Shown: positions 1 through 6,541 of the stretch, in pieces
Position numbering within the stretch: position 1 is the stretch's first letter
How the letters are laid out: each line of letters starts with the position of its first letter
From: Acinetobacter sp.
GTDB taxonomy: Bacteria > Pseudomonadota > Gammaproteobacteria > Pseudomonadales > Moraxellaceae
NCBI GenBank assembly: GCA_030152675.1
Contig: JASLIY010000052.1
Coordinates: 1-8,544 of the forward strand
DNA: 8,544 nucleotides
Direction of reading: 5' to 3'
Notes under the pieces: generated by a model
Seen by the model: only the letters and a program-made list of their open reading frames with translations
The model's database searches: none
What the model was told of the DNA's origin: nothing
Program-made: the position numbers and the translations under genes

Positions 1-34
1 GATTGCGCTAAATTATTCTGAGTCAAAACGACAT

Positions 35-38
35 GGAG
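35..38 (+). promoter_or_regulatory. Shine-Dalgarno site for the DUF2171 gene
   Basis: GGAG lies 9 bases before the ATG at 48. The in-frame ATG at 33 overlaps this motif and has no Shine-Dalgarno of its own, so this site argues for the shorter protein. Confidence 0.6.
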
Positions 39-47
39 TGTATTCAA

Positions 48-287
48 ATGATGAATATTAATTTAGATGACATTCAAGTGCATGCTGATGTGATTGATTC
101 TACGGGTCATTCAGTCGGTAAAGTTGACCACCTCGAGGGAACAGATCAAATCAAGCTGACAAAACATGACGCGACTGATGGCAAGCACCACCTAATCCCC
201 GTCTCATGGGTCAAAGAAGTCAATGACAAGCATATTGTACTCAACAAAAGTTTTGAGGAAATTCGCCAGCAATGGACAAGCTTATAA
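48..287 (+). CDS. DUF2171 domain-containing small protein
   Basis: This 79-residue soluble protein matches the DUF2171 family, which is small and of unknown function. The recognisable pattern is a valine-rich start (IQVHADVIDSTG), then VGKVDHLEG, IKLTKHD, a HHLIPVSWV block at about residues 47-55, and a closing hydrophobic-Asn-Lys segment ending in IRQQW. The fold is likely a small PRC-barrel-like beta domain (family knowledge, not shown here). There is no signal peptide or membrane segment. I chose the ATG at 48 because GGAG sits 9 bases upstream. The ATG at 33 would add five residues (MECIQ) without a ribosome site, and the ATG at 51 is also possible. It is followed on the same strand by a possible small ORF and a 106-residue gene. 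No role can be assigned; in other bacteria such proteins are often described as stress-associated, which is weak guidance. Confidence 0.88.
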   Translation: MMNINLDDIQVHADVIDSTGHSVGKVDHLEGTDQIKLTKHDATDGKHHLIPVSWVKEVNDKHIVLNKSFEEIRQQWTSL

Positions 288-323
288 ACTTGTAAACGTT
301 TTAAAACTTACACATCACAAGAT

Positions 324-452
324 ATGAAGAGAAAGGACACATGCCATTTAAAACACTTGGACGATCACTTCAACCGATCTGAATTAAATTTCTTTTATCC
401 ACACTTAAAGCCAATGTTCCGCCTCTTCATGTCGGCGATGGGTAAAATCTAA
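324..452 (+). CDS. Possible small protein, 42 residues (tentative)
   Basis: An ATG-to-TAA frame lies between the DUF2171 gene and the 106-residue gene and ends 16 bases before the latter's start. The product would begin MKRKDTCHLK, with a charged, His-rich first half and a more hydrophobic second half ending PMFRLFMSAMGKI. It is basic overall and has one Cys. Against it: no good Shine-Dalgarno precedes the ATG, and the frame is short enough to occur by chance. For it: its tight placement and the protein-like C-terminus. It does not match any family I know. It could instead be an untranslated spacer, or a remnant of a longer gene, since the frame is open back to the DUF2171 stop codon. Confidence 0.25.
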   Translation: MKRKDTCHLKHLDDHFNRSELNFFYPHLKPMFRLFMSAMGKI

Positions 453-456
453 CACT

Positions 457-460
457 GAGG
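457..460 (+). promoter_or_regulatory. Shine-Dalgarno site for the 106-residue gene
   Basis: GAGG lies 8 bases before the ATG at 469, which is good spacing. It supports this as a real translated gene and fixes its start. Confidence 0.6.
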
Positions 461-468
461 TTTAAAAA

Positions 469-789
469 ATGAGTAATCACCCCTCGATTTCTCCTTATGA
501 AATCAGTGAGCTGTATGAAATATTCAATTTTTATGGTGGGTTTTTACATAATGAGATGACCAAATACAGCTATCTTGAATTTGAACAATTGATTGATGAA
601 CTCGACAAGGGATTTAGAAAACTCGGTTATCGAGGCGCGCCCCTACAGGGGCATGCAATCTTTAAAGAAAATTTTAACAGTGTGGTGTGGATTGAAAATC
701 CGCAACAACAAAAGTTCCAATGCCATAAAGTCATGGTTGAAAACTTTATTATGAATAAACACAATCACATGAGTTTTTTCGAACTCTAA
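469..789 (+). CDS. Hypothetical protein, 106 residues
   Basis: I do not recognise this protein. It is a small soluble polypeptide without a signal peptide or membrane segment. The first two thirds look helical and acidic (YEISELYEIFNFYGG, then FEQLIDELDKGFRKLGYRG). The last third is more mixed (SVVWIENPQQQKFQCHKVMV) and ends in an Asn/His-rich tail, MNKHNHMSFFEL. It has a single Cys at about residue 84. The start is well supported by GAGG 8 bases upstream. It follows the DUF2171 gene on the same strand with no clear terminator between, so the two may be co-transcribed. It converges on the receptor gene, whose stop codon lies about 155 bases downstream. Probably a lineage-restricted conserved protein; no function is proposed. 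Confidence 0.7.
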   Translation: MSNHPSISPYEISELYEIFNFYGGFLHNEMTKYSYLEFEQLIDELDKGFRKLGYRGAPLQGHAIFKENFNSVVWIENPQQQKFQCHKVMVENFIMNKHNHMSFFEL

Positions 790-863
790 GCACGGATGCA
801 TACCGCGCGCACCTCAAACTCAACTTTCCGCTTTACTCAAACCTTCCCCCCCAACATTACTGA

Positions 864-892
864 TCGCTCTACGCACTGTGTCAGTAGAGCGA
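864..892. terminator. Stem-loop between convergent genes (uncertain terminator)
   Basis: TCGCTCTAC at 864-872 is the exact reverse complement of GTAGAGCGA at 884-892, with an 11-base loop. It lies between the 106-residue gene and the receptor gene, where a shared terminator would be expected. Neither strand has a T-run after the stem, so a classical intrinsic terminator is not shown. It may protect 3' ends or act with Rho. Confidence 0.35.
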
Positions 893-911
893 CGCGCATG
901 GAGAATTGCTT

Positions 912-937
912 TCGGCCTGACTCGATGGTCGAGCCGA
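912..937. repeat. Second inverted repeat just downstream of the receptor gene
   Basis: CTCGA (921-925) and TCGAG (929-933) pair around TGG. A further TCGG/CCGA pairing (912-915 with 934-937) is separated by a 5-base bulge. It starts 8 bases past the receptor stop codon on the minus strand and has no T-run. It could form part of the receptor transcript's 3' end. Confidence 0.3.
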
Positions 938-944
938 GTGTGAA

Positions 945-3191
945 CTAGTACTTCAGATTCAAGGCCAGTTTCGCTGTACGCGGTGCACCCAAAAATAAAT
1001 AATCATCCCCAATAAAACTGCCCGCATCGCGCCAGTATTGTTTATTAAAGACATTATCTAAATTAAACCGCACTGTGGCATCATGCTGACTCAGTTTAAA
1101 GCGATAGGCTGCGCCGAGATCGACCACGCTATAGCCTGAAACTTTGGCCGTGCCTGCCGCATTGGCATATTTGCGACTGCTATAACGCAGTCCGCCCAAG
1201 ACACTCAGACCATTCACCGCCGCCACATCATAACTGGCAGAACTGCTAAAACGAATGCTCGGTACATTTTGCATTTGATGACCTTTAAACTCGGCAGTAT
1301 CGATCTCAATCAAACGCGCATGTGTATAGGCCACACTGCTGTTGATCTTGAGTGCATCCGTAACATTGCCTTGTACCCCCAACTCCAGCCCGTAATTCTG
1401 CTGCTTGCCTTGCTCAACAAAGCTGAGGCTATGATCAGCATTGCGACGTAGGCCTTGATGATCTTGCTGAATATCAAACACGGCCGCAGTAATTAAATAA
1501 TCATTGATCTGCTGTTTGACCCCGATCTCATACTGACGCGAATGCATCGGTGCCAAGACTTCAAAGGCATTGGCCGTATAGAACGGTGCTGTGCCGCCAT
1601 CACTTAAACCTTTGCTATATGAAGCATAAAGATGCGTGTTATCCCAAGGTTGATACATCAGTGCCAACTGCGGCAAGAACTGATCAATCTCGGTTTTACG
1701 CGCTTGCTCTCCCTCAGGGGTGTAGGCCTTTTCATTCAGACGTAGCCATGTCCCTCCGAGGATACTCGACCACTGCGGATGCCAACGGATTTGATCGACC
1801 GCCATCACTGCTGTTTGTGAGCTTTGTAAAGCTTTATAGCGCTCACCGGAAACCGCGGTGATCGGAATCACCCATTCGCCAGTGTCATCGTCAATCACCG
1901 GAGTAGTTTCACCGGTATAAATATTGCCCGTGGCGACCAACTGATTGACCTCAGTATGTTTCTTATGTTGTTTCTGGGTCTGGGTCAGCTCAAGATTGAG
2001 TTGGTGCGCAATGCCGCCTGTTACAAACTCGCCACTTAAGGCGGCCTTAAATTGATCGCTGACATAACGATCATTAGGATTACGATAGTTATAAATATCG
2101 TAATTCCCCTGTTTGTCGAAGCTGTTGCCTAATCCTTCATAATCACAGACTTGGCTATAACAGCCCCAAGCAAAAGCGGAATAATCATCCAATACCGCTT
2201 GGCTATGTGCCGCACTCAGACGTGCTGTCCAAGCATCATTGAACTGATATTGATATTGCAAACTGCTGTTTAAGCTGCGGTTGGTCACAGGAATAACCCC
2301 ACTTTGCTCACCGAGACGTCGCTCCCAACTCACGCCAGTCGGCACTTTCCCATCCAACAGTTGATAACCCGGCACCGAAGGTTGTTGTTGCTTCTGTGCT
2401 TCAAAATCAAATTCCAGTTTGGAACGCGGATTGACCTGCCAATCCAATGCCAGAGAACCGAATTGACGACTCCCATTGCTGTTGTCGACATAAGGTCTTA
2501 GGTTTTGATTGGCCAGATTGACGCGAAAACCAAACTGTTGCGCTGCACCAAACAAATCGCCCACATCGACTGCAACCGTGTTGTCGCCATATTCATCCAC
2601 ATCCAGATTCAGGCTGCCGATCTGTGCTTCAGGACGTTTGGTGACATAGTGAATCACGCCGCCTGGGGTCGATAGACCTGCTTGCATGGCACTGATGCCT
2701 TTTAAAATATCAACCTGCTGTTTATTTTCCAGCGCCACGTTTTGTTCGCCACGAATCAACTGTGAATTGACAAAATAACTTGAGCCCTGCCCCAAGACAA
2801 AGCCGCGCGTCACCACATTGGGATAATAGCCAATCGGCGCATAGTTCTCGCCCACAGAGGCATCCTGTTGAATCACATCGCCCAAAACCTTGGCTTGTTG
2901 TGCTTCGATCTGATCGGCATCTATCCGTGAAATTGAGGCTGGCACATAGGCCAAATCTTGCTTGGAGAGACCTGACAAACTGCCATTAAACTTGACCACT
3001 TCAGTGTACGCGTTGGCATTGGCCTCGACCACGATGGTATCTAACTGTTGCACGGTCGGAGTATCGGCATAACTCTGCATCGTCCCGAACAACATCAATC
3101 CTGAGGCACTCAAGATGCAACTGGATGAACGATGAAATAAATGCATCAGCGACTGAGTTAAGATTGTTTTTCGCAGCAGTACGGTCGACAT
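945..3191 (-). CDS. TonB-dependent siderophore-type outer-membrane receptor
   Basis: This is a 748-residue ligand-gated outer-membrane channel that would import a ferric siderophore or similar scarce ligand using TonB energy. The N-terminus is a long signal peptide with probable cleavage after A42 (MQSYA), followed by a TonB box-like DTIVVEA (51-57). There is no N-terminal signalling domain, so it is not a FecA/FpvA-type transducer. The plug spans about 76-187 and ends in STPGGVIHYVTKRP. The rest is a beta-barrel closing with LKLTK-type alternation (LALNLKY) and a C-terminal aromatic Tyr. Two close cysteines (344, 349; GCYSQVC) probably form a disulfide in an extracellular loop. The start at 3191 is chosen because AGGGA lies 7 bases upstream; the longer frame from 3242 begins with GTG and lacks this. 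It lies 93 bases downstream of the kinase gene on the same strand. The substrate is unknown and no Fur box was recognised. Confidence 0.93.
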   Translation of the reverse strand: MSTVLLRKTILTQSLMHLFHRSSSCILSASGLMLFGTMQSYADTPTVQQLDTIVVEANANAYTEVVKFNGSLSGLSKQDLAYVPASISRIDADQIEAQQAKVLGDVIQQDASVGENYAPIGYYPNVVTRGFVLGQGSSYFVNSQLIRGEQNVALENKQQVDILKGISAMQAGLSTPGGVIHYVTKRPEAQIGSLNLDVDEYGDNTVAVDVGDLFGAAQQFGFRVNLANQNLRPYVDNSNGSRQFGSLALDWQVNPRSKLEFDFEAQKQQQPSVPGYQLLDGKVPTGVSWERRLGEQSGVIPVTNRSLNSSLQYQYQFNDAWTARLSAAHSQAVLDDYSAFAWGCYSQVCDYEGLGNSFDKQGNYDIYNYRNPNDRYVSDQFKAALSGEFVTGGIAHQLNLELTQTQKQHKKHTEVNQLVATGNIYTGETTPVIDDDTGEWVIPITAVSGERYKALQSSQTAVMAVDQIRWHPQWSSILGGTWLRLNEKAYTPEGEQARKTEIDQFLPQLALMYQPWDNTHLYASYSKGLSDGGTAPFYTANAFEVLAPMHSRQYEIGVKQQINDYLITAAVFDIQQDHQGLRRNADHSLSFVEQGKQQNYGLELGVQGNVTDALKINSSVAYTHARLIEIDTAEFKGHQMQNVPSIRFSSSASYDVAAVNGLSVLGGLRYSSRKYANAAGTAKVSGYSVVDLGAAYRFKLSQHDATVRFNLDNVFNKQYWRDAGSFIGDDYLFLGAPRTAKLALNLKY

Positions 3192-3198
3192 GATCAAA

Positions 3199-3203
3199 TC
3201 CCT
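3199..3203 (-). promoter_or_regulatory. Shine-Dalgarno site fixing the receptor start
   Basis: On the minus strand AGGGA precedes the ATG at 3191 by 7 bases. This selects the 748-residue protein with a proper signal peptide over a GTG start 17 codons upstream. Confidence 0.65.
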
Positions 3204-3233
3204 AACAAAGATCAAAAGCCTAAAATATTGACC

Positions 3234-3250
3234 CATGACCACAGGTCATG
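3234..3250. promoter_or_regulatory. Perfect inverted repeat in the kinase-receptor gap
   Basis: CATGACC and GGTCATG (7 bases each) flank a 3-base spacer ACA. It lies between the kinase stop and the receptor start, 43 bases before the receptor ATG. It could be an operator for a dimeric regulator or a small hairpin in the operon mRNA. No confident -10/-35 pair was found around it. Confidence 0.35.
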
Positions 3251-3284
3251 AGCACCAAGATGTTGTATTCATGAGTAAAGTAAA

Positions 3285-4451
3285 TTATTGCACATCCGGC
3301 GTATGCCACTGAACCAAGTCAGCCACACGCGCTAAAAACTGTTGCCCATACGGCGCATCAAACCATGCCGTATGTTCGATCAGATAAGCAAAGGCTGCAT
3401 CGGCATGGCTGAAATTTCGAGTAATTTCCACAAAATATTCCAACTCATATAATGCAAAGTCGATATGCACCAAAGGTAAGATGTTGACCACTTGCGCAAG
3501 CTGCTGCACATCGCCCTTTGCGGCAATATAGCCTTGTACAAAACCAGCTAAGCCGAGATGATCGATACTGATATCGGCTTGACCTTGTTCATGTAATTGC
3601 AGCCAATCGACAAAATTACGCTCGATCGCCACCGCAATATCATAGGCTATCGTGGTGCGATCACTGAGACCAAAGTCAATCACTGCAGCCACATCGGCTT
3701 GTGCTGAAGCATCGCACCACAATAGATTGGAGGCGTGCAGATCGTTATGTGTCCACAATGAGGTCATCTTGGGCAAGGTAGTCTTGAATGCCTGATGAAA
3801 ATGTCGGATCTGCGCTTTAAAAGTCTCACTGAGTAAATGATTTTGAAAATACTCACTTAGCCCAGCACTGTTTGAGATCCGCTGTTCAATCGCCAACACC
3901 AGATCATCTTGGTCCAATAAGCGTTGATTGGAAAGAAGATATTTCGTACGGCGTACAGGTTGATCAAAGTCGAGTGCCGCGGCATGCATGCGCGCCATAA
4001 ACTGCCCGGCAGCTTGTGCATGCTGTGGGGAGAAAAAGGTTTTCCATGACTGATGTTCGGCATATAGGTCATCGGCTTGCAGCTTCTGATGTACTTCATA
4101 AACCCATGCACCGCACGCCGTTGCAGTATGCCCTGCGTGATTGGGCAGCAGCACCGACACCGCAATGCCTTGATGGGCCAAGTGCTGAATAAACTGATGT
4201 TCTTGATGTAAATCATCCACGCTACGAAAGCTCTGATGACTGCGCTTGATCAGATACTCCGCTGATGCAGTCTTCACAATCGCCGCAGAAGAATAAGGCC
4301 GTGGACTGTGCCAAGTGATTTCTCGTTTGCCCTGCAACACGGCATAGGCCGCAGCCAAATCCTCAAGATCTTGCAGCCTGATATTGACCCAATCTTTTTC
4401 CTCAAGTTCAGAGCCCATGCCATGACCTTGATTGACTTCATCTTTGTGCAC
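3285..4451 (-). CDS. Phosphotransferase, APH (aminoglycoside phosphotransferase-like) kinase family
   Basis: This 388-residue cytoplasmic small-molecule kinase belongs to the APH/choline-kinase superfamily. The visible landmarks are an ATP-lobe lysine in YLIKR (K69), a helix-C glutamate in QEHQF (E84), the catalytic loop HNDLHASN at 235-242 (Asp237 base, Asn242 metal ligand) and the metal-binding DFG at 259-261. All key residues are present, so it should be active. The family includes antibiotic, homoserine, hydroxylysine and methylthioribose kinases, so the substrate cannot be read from the motifs. The start is GTG at 4451, with GAGGGA 5 bases upstream; an ATG 11 codons later (4418) has AAGG 7 bases upstream and is a fair alternative. 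It precedes the TonB-dependent receptor on the same strand. A link in which it phosphorylates the imported ligand, or inactivates a toxic one, is inference only. Confidence 0.88.
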   Translation of the reverse strand: MHKDEVNQGHGMGSELEEKDWVNIRLQDLEDLAAAYAVLQGKREITWHSPRPYSSAAIVKTASAEYLIKRSHQSFRSVDDLHQEHQFIQHLAHQGIAVSVLLPNHAGHTATACGAWVYEVHQKLQADDLYAEHQSWKTFFSPQHAQAAGQFMARMHAAALDFDQPVRRTKYLLSNQRLLDQDDLVLAIEQRISNSAGLSEYFQNHLLSETFKAQIRHFHQAFKTTLPKMTSLWTHNDLHASNLLWCDASAQADVAAVIDFGLSDRTTIAYDIAVAIERNFVDWLQLHEQGQADISIDHLGLAGFVQGYIAAKGDVQQLAQVVNILPLVHIDFALYELEYFVEITRNFSHADAAFAYLIEHTAWFDAPYGQQFLARVADLVQWHTPDVQ

Positions 4452-4456
4452 GTATT

Positions 4457-4462
4457 TCCCTC
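4457..4462 (-). promoter_or_regulatory. Shine-Dalgarno site supporting the kinase GTG start
   Basis: GAGGGA on the minus strand ends 5 bases before GTG at 4451. The frame is closed by a TGA immediately upstream, so this is the furthest possible start. Confidence 0.55.
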
Positions 4463-4630
4463 AACCCGCAGTGCAGTTTACTGTCTTTGGCAGCATTCAT
4501 CCCAGACCTTTTAAGTCGGCTGTCCTGATGGCTGATTTGACACTCAATTCTCCGAGCGCCATTGTTGTTGATATCGGCACGTGCTTGCAACTGTAATATT
4601 GGTTTTTTTAATGTGTGCTGTACATGAACC

Positions 4631-4645
4631 TGATCAATGTGATCA
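4631..4645. repeat. TGATCA-ATG-TGATCA paired palindromes
   Basis: Two copies of the self-complementary hexamer TGATCA are separated by ATG, giving both a direct and an inverted repeat. It lies about 180 bases upstream of the kinase start. It could be a regulator site or chance. Confidence 0.25.
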
Positions 4646-4782
4646 CTTTACACATTCCTGTGGGATTGGATTGATTAAACACACCATCCTCCCTAGCGTT
4701 TCTATTCAGGCATTTTATCTATAATCAAATCCCTATTCGGCAAGTCCTACCGTTCTCAGTTCACTGTGAGCGCAATTATTCT

Positions 4783-4799
4783 GGTACTTTTAAAGTACC
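4783..4799. repeat. 17-base near-perfect palindrome
   Basis: GGTACTTT and AAAGTACC pair exactly around a single central T. It sits beyond the porin terminator and upstream of the kinase, so it could be an operator of the kinase-receptor operon or part of a structured transcript. Confidence 0.35.
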
Positions 4800-4813
4800 C
4801 AAAAACCTTCTTT

Positions 4814-4843
4814 CCGCTGATGGTACGTCCATATACCACAGCG
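4814..4843. repeat. Bulged stem-loop downstream of the porin terminator
   Basis: CGCTG-A-TGGTA (4815-4825) pairs with TACCA-CAGCG (4834-4843), leaving one bulged A and an 8-base loop. No T-run follows directly on either strand, so it is not called a terminator. It adjoins the terminator hairpin at 4850-4868. Confidence 0.35.
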
Positions 4844-4868
4844 AAAAATAGGCGGCTCCCAGCCTCCT
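4844..4868 (-). terminator. Probable intrinsic terminator of the porin transcript
   Basis: Read on the minus strand, AGGAGGCT and AGCCGCCT form an 8-pair stem with one mismatch and a GGG loop, followed by A and five T (4848-4844). It lies about 185 bases after the porin stop codon, implying an unusually long 3' untranslated region. No closer terminator was seen. Confidence 0.5.
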
Positions 4869-5053
4869 AGATCCAATACCGAGAATAAAAAATGTATTGA
4901 TTTTGGGGGTTAGTGCTTAGGCTATTTTGGTTTAGCAAGGTATTGATTGAATCACTGGGTTTACTTTGAGTTGACCACGACAGAACGCCTTGGAAATCAA
5001 TATTGTGTTGAATTCGAAGGCCTTCCTTTCTTCTTTAAATGCTAGACCCTGCT

Positions 5054-6325
5054 TTAGAAGTTATAAATTGCAACCATATTCAAGCGATTATCTTCACCCT
5101 TATCTTGTCCATTGAGTGCAGCGGCGGCTTTACGTTCACCGTATACATATTCAAGGCCAAAACTCAGGGGCTTGGTTGGGCTATAGAAGATATTGCCCCA
5201 CGCTTGCCAAAGGTTTTTATTCACATCCGTGGCAGATACACCTGCCAAATACTGATCACTGAGATCGGCTTTCATATAGCCATACCCCAATGTGCCACGC
5301 CATTGCTGATTAAACTGTTGGGTGAGGCCGACCGTAATCGAATCAAATTCGTTTTGATCGAGAATTTCATTTTGCTCATTTTTACTAAAACCAGGGTTGG
5401 CCCATGACACAAAACTGGCATCGCCTTTAACATGATAATAATCTGCTTTCAGCGTCGTACTCGGGGTCAGATTATATTGCAGCCCCACACCCACGCCCCA
5501 TGCCACATCCTCATCTTCTTGAGTGCGCTTTTCATTGCCCATCAATCTTAAACTGACACGACCATCCTCATTAAACTGATGATTGAGACGCGCAGTGAGT
5601 GCGGGAATGCGCATTTTCGAACTGCCATCTTTCGGATCTTCAACCGCGACCACTAAAGCCGTACTCGGATTAAAGTTTTGGGTATAACGTGCTTGCACCG
5701 TCCGTTTGACCGCACCGCCGACAAAGCCCAAGGCATCAATACTTTCAGGCATATAATCCGGCACCGCAAAGTTCGACCACGTTTGCCCCACTAACCAATC
5801 GCCATAATTGACATAGGCATGTCGGATACGCAGCACATCTAGACCTGCGCCTCCCAAGAAATCCGTTTCGATCTTGCCGCTGATCTCTTCGCCATTCAAC
5901 TCATGTTTGACATCCATGCCTAAACGCGTCGCTGAAAGCGTTGATCTAAATATTTCCTTGCCTTCATTGCCACCGTCCAATGGCACCGTACTGATTTGGT
6001 TATAAATCCGAGAAGCTGTGCCTCCTTTAACTTGATAGGAAGCATCGGCACGAACGTTACCGTAAATATTAAAACTGGCCCCACTCTTCAGCTTGGGTGC
6101 TGGTGCTGGCGCTGCAACAACTGGGGGAGTAGCCAGTGCAGTCACTGCTTTCGAGGTTTCAACATTTTGCAACTGTTGTTGCTCAATCATCGCTCTGAGC
6201 GCTTGAACTTCTTGACGTAATTGTTCAATTTCAGTTTGGCCTTTTGCCGTTGCCAGTGTTGAGGTGCTGCTCAGCACTACCAAGCTCACAAGACTTAATT
6301 TAAATTTAAGTTGATGTGTGATCAT
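5054..6325 (-). CDS. dcaP: DcaP-like trimeric outer-membrane porin
   Basis: This 423-residue outer-membrane channel belongs to the DcaP family. Family members form trimers and passively admit small, often acidic, solutes such as dicarboxylates. The order is: a signal peptide with probable cleavage after A27 (TLATA/KG), a heptad-like coiled-coil (TEIEQLRQEVQALRAMIEQQ, about 31-50), a Pro/Ala-rich linker (about 66-77, VAAPAPAP), then a beta-barrel beginning FNIYGNVRADASY and ending in a terminal Phe (VAIYNF), the usual Bam signal. The N-terminal coiled-coil is characteristic of DcaP. I prefer the ATG at 6325 because it gives a clean signal peptide; the ATG at 6349 would add MDQNSEIR and has no ribosome site, although the site before 6325 is also weak (GTGAG). 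It is probably monocistronic. The family is secure; equivalence to the named dcaP gene is less so. Confidence 0.88.
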   Translation of the reverse strand: MITHQLKFKLSLVSLVVLSSTSTLATAKGQTEIEQLRQEVQALRAMIEQQQLQNVETSKAVTALATPPVVAAPAPAPKLKSGASFNIYGNVRADASYQVKGGTASRIYNQISTVPLDGGNEGKEIFRSTLSATRLGMDVKHELNGEEISGKIETDFLGGAGLDVLRIRHAYVNYGDWLVGQTWSNFAVPDYMPESIDALGFVGGAVKRTVQARYTQNFNPSTALVVAVEDPKDGSSKMRIPALTARLNHQFNEDGRVSLRLMGNEKRTQEDEDVAWGVGVGLQYNLTPSTTLKADYYHVKGDASFVSWANPGFSKNEQNEILDQNEFDSITVGLTQQFNQQWRGTLGYGYMKADLSDQYLAGVSATDVNKNLWQAWGNIFYSPTKPLSFGLEYVYGERKAAAALNGQDKGEDNRLNMVAIYNF

Positions 6326-6430
6326 CCTAATCTCACTATTTTGATCCATTATTTAAAGAGATCGCCGAACCTTGGCCTCTCTGAACGCTAAAATAAAAGT
6401 TTAATCATGCAACATAAAATCTGTATGCGC

Positions 6431-6448
6431 TGATCTGTATTCAGATCA
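6431..6448. promoter_or_regulatory. Inverted repeat in the porin leader, possible operator
   Basis: TGATCTG and CAGATCA are exact reverse complements around a 4-base spacer. The site lies about 25-40 bases downstream of the candidate -10 of the porin promoter. That is a plausible place for a repressor site or a 5' leader hairpin. Confidence 0.35.
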
Positions 6449-6472
6449 TGAGTAAACTAATTAACTGATATT

Positions 6473-6501
6473 ATTGTCTTTTAATTCAATCCTATTGTCA
6501 T
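6473..6501 (-). promoter_or_regulatory. Candidate sigma-70 promoter for the porin gene
   Basis: On the minus strand ATGACA (6501-6496, 5 of 6 to the -35 consensus) and GACAAT (6478-6473, 4 of 6 to the -10 consensus) are separated by 17 bases. The leader would be about 140 bases. The -35 overlaps an inverted repeat, GTCAT-AAT-ATGAC (6497-6509). Confidence 0.35.
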
Positions 6502-6509
6502 AATATGAC
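6497..6509. promoter_or_regulatory. Inverted repeat overlapping the candidate porin -35
   Basis: GTCAT and ATGAC pair around AAT. Its overlap with the candidate -35 box would suit a repressor site, but five-base arms are short. Confidence 0.25.
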
Positions 6510-6529
6510 GAATAATGATCACTAGGTTC

Positions 6530-6541
6530 ACGTTTAAACGT
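6530..6541. repeat. 12-base perfect palindrome ACGTTTAAACGT
   Basis: This self-complementary 12-mer lies about 29 bases upstream of the candidate porin -35, a position used by activators. It is AT-rich at its centre and no regulator is recognised. Confidence 0.3.

Larger units (their letters stand above)
4452..5053. other. Non-coding stretch between the porin and kinase genes
   Basis: No gene is supported in these 602 bases. The porin-proximal half holds a long 3' region with a probable terminator (4844-4868), a bulged stem-loop (4814-4843) and a 17-base inverted repeat (4783-4799). The kinase-proximal half should contain the promoter of the kinase-receptor operon. The best match I can offer is TTGCCG (4738-4743) and TAGATA (4716-4721) on the minus strand, 16 bases apart, which is weak and would leave a leader of about 260 bases. 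I saw no Fur box or convincing riboswitch core. Confidence 0.5.

Noticed and set aside
341..382. 13-codon ORF with AAGGA just upstream
   Set aside because: The ribosome site is only 3 bases from the ATG and the product is too short to support.
3857..4216. 119-codon minus-strand frame within the kinase gene
   Set aside because: It is an alternative frame of the kinase, whose catalytic motifs are intact in the annotated frame.
4626..4634. GAACCTGAT on the plus strand, as in the conserved part of TPP (thi-box) riboswitches
   Set aside because: The matching CTGAGA element and its paired stems are absent nearby, and no plus-strand gene follows.
4638..4654. CRP-like site TGTGA-N6-TACACA
   Set aside because: The right half departs from consensus and no promoter is clearly placed next to it.
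5039..5407. 122-codon plus-strand frame opposite the porin gene
   Set aside because: It is antisense to a well-supported beta-barrel gene, has no ribosome site and its translation resembles no family.
6510..6524. GAATAATGATCACT as a Fur-box half
   Set aside because: Only one half resembles the 19-base consensus, and the gene downstream is a porin not usually under Fur control.
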